Shown piece after piece: positions 5,040 through 7,658 of a stretch of DNA of 7,658 nucleotides. The position numbers and the translations under genes were made by a program. The notes under the pieces are model-generated. The model had not been told where the DNA came from, made no database searches, and saw only the letters and a list, made by a program, of their open reading frames with translations. The DNA is from Rhodospirillaceae bacterium (GTDB lineage: Bacteria; Pseudomonadota; Alphaproteobacteria; DSM-16000; Inquilinaceae), in contig JAGQRL010000248.1 of NCBI GenBank assembly GCA_020425485.1, positions 1 through 7,658 on the forward strand, read 5' to 3'. Within the stretch, counting starts at the first letter, position 1, and every line of letters begins with the position of its first letter.

Positions 5040-5531
5040 ATGCGCCGTGTCAGACTAGACAAGATAGACCGGCGCATCCTGCGCGATCTACAGCACGACG
5101 GGCGGATGACCAATGTGGAGCTGGCGCGCCGCGCCGGTATATCCGCACCGCCCTGCCTGCGCCGGGTCCGTGCGCTGGAGGAAGCCGGCTATATCCGCGG
5201 CTACCACGCCGATGTGGCGCCCGAAGCGCTGGGATTCGGCGTGACCGTGTTCGCCCAGGTGGGGCTGAACAGCCAGGCGGAAGCGGACCTCAAGCGGTTC
5301 GAGGAGTTGGTGCTGAGCTGGCCGCTGGTGCGGGAGTGCAACATGCTGGCCGGCGAGACCGATTTTCTGCTGAAGGTGGTGGCGGAGGACTGGGACGCCT
5401 ATCAGCGCTTCCTCACCACCCAGCTCACCGCAGCGCCCAGTGTCAGCCACGTGAAATCCTCGCTGTCGATTCGCACGTCGAAGAGCCTGCCCGGCGTGCC
5501 GATCGACGTGGACGGCCCGGCCGAAGACTGA
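5040..5531 (+). CDS. Lrp/AsnC-family transcriptional regulator
   Basis: This is a 163-residue cytoplasmic DNA-binding regulator of the leucine-responsive family, of typical length. The N-terminal helix-turn-helix domain (about 6-60) opens with LDKIDRRILRDLQHDGR (6-22) and includes ELARRAGISAPPCLRRVRALEEAGYIRGY (27-55). The C-terminal RAM effector and oligomerisation domain (about 66-146) contains GETDFLLKVVAEDWDAYQRFL (105-125) and ends in SSLSIRTSKSLPGVPI. These proteins form octamers and usually sense amino acids; the effector cannot be read here. I chose the ATG at 5040-5042 because homology begins at once after it; the Shine-Dalgarno is weak, and a 28-codon in-frame extension to 4956 looks non-homologous. 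The gene is divergent from trxB and followed after 88 bases by purL on the same strand, so partial read-through into purL is possible. It could be called lrp, but paralogues are common in alphaproteobacteria. Confidence 0.92.
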   Translation: MRRVRLDKIDRRILRDLQHDGRMTNVELARRAGISAPPCLRRVRALEEAGYIRGYHADVAPEALGFGVTVFAQVGLNSQAEADLKRFEELVLSWPLVRECNMLAGETDFLLKVVAEDWDAYQRFLTTQLTAAPSVSHVKSSLSIRTSKSLPGVPIDVDGPAED

Positions 5532-5560
5532 TCGCCAGCCTCGCGGCGGGCCGAGGGCGA

Positions 5561-5589
5561 TTGACGGCCGGTGGCCGATCCGGCTACCC
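5561..5589 (+). promoter_or_regulatory. Possible purL promoter
   Basis: In the 88 bases between the Lrp-family gene and purL, TTGACG (5561-5566) is followed after 17 bases by CTACCC (5584-5589). The -35 is good and the -10 poor. A short perfect dyad, CGGCC-GGT-GGCCG (5565-5577), overlaps it. The alternative is that purL is read from the upstream gene's promoter. Confidence 0.25.
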
Positions 5590-5619
5590 GAAGCAGATCT
5601 CCCGCCTAGGGCACCCGCC

Positions 5620-7658
<2,039 letters not shown>

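Overview
The window is about two-thirds G+C, densely packed, and its coding regions have strongly G/C-biased third codon positions. Gene content and protein style suggest an alphaproteobacterium, probably Rhodospirillales-like. The Fur protein lacks the CxxC zinc motifs, a LysR gene of the LsrB/VtlR type sits beside trxB, an Lrp-family gene lies on the far side of trxB, and PurL is the short PurS/PurQ-dependent form. I cannot name a genus. No tRNA, rRNA, CRISPR array, insertion sequence or phage gene is visible. This is an ordinary chromosomal housekeeping and regulatory region.

Left block (1-1615). A minus-strand cluster reads fur (753-1169), then a 78-residue Cys/His-containing protein of unknown function (515-751, starting one base after the fur stop codon), then the N-terminal part of a fructosamine/ketosamine-3-kinase (1-492, running off the left edge). 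The tight spacing implies one transcript that joins metal-responsive regulation to protein-deglycation chemistry. Diverging from fur on the plus strand is a 61-residue single-pass membrane protein of unknown function (1430-1615). The 260-base region between them holds a good candidate Fur box at 1252-1266.

Centre block (1657-4833, minus strand). In transcription order it holds trxB (thioredoxin reductase), a LysR-type regulator resembling LsrB/VtlR, and an exported dienelactone-hydrolase-like alpha/beta hydrolase. A perfect 11-bp hairpin separates trxB from the LysR gene. A T-N11-A dyad just upstream of the LysR gene is a plausible autoregulatory site.

Right block (5040-7658, plus strand). 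An Lrp/AsnC-family regulator diverges from trxB across a 206-base region. That region is rich in small repeats: an 11-bp-period direct repeat, a spaced 6-bp inverted repeat, and a hairpin followed by a T-rich run. After 88 bases comes purL (FGAM synthase II), which runs off the right edge with about 679 codons present.

The genes form several transcription units rather than one pathway. The recurring theme is redox, metal and nutrient sensing (Fur, LsrB-like, Lrp) next to thiol redox (TrxB), glycation repair and purine synthesis. I see no clear undescribed multi-gene system. The most interesting unknowns are the 78-residue Cys/His protein coupled to fur and the membrane peptide that shares fur's control region.
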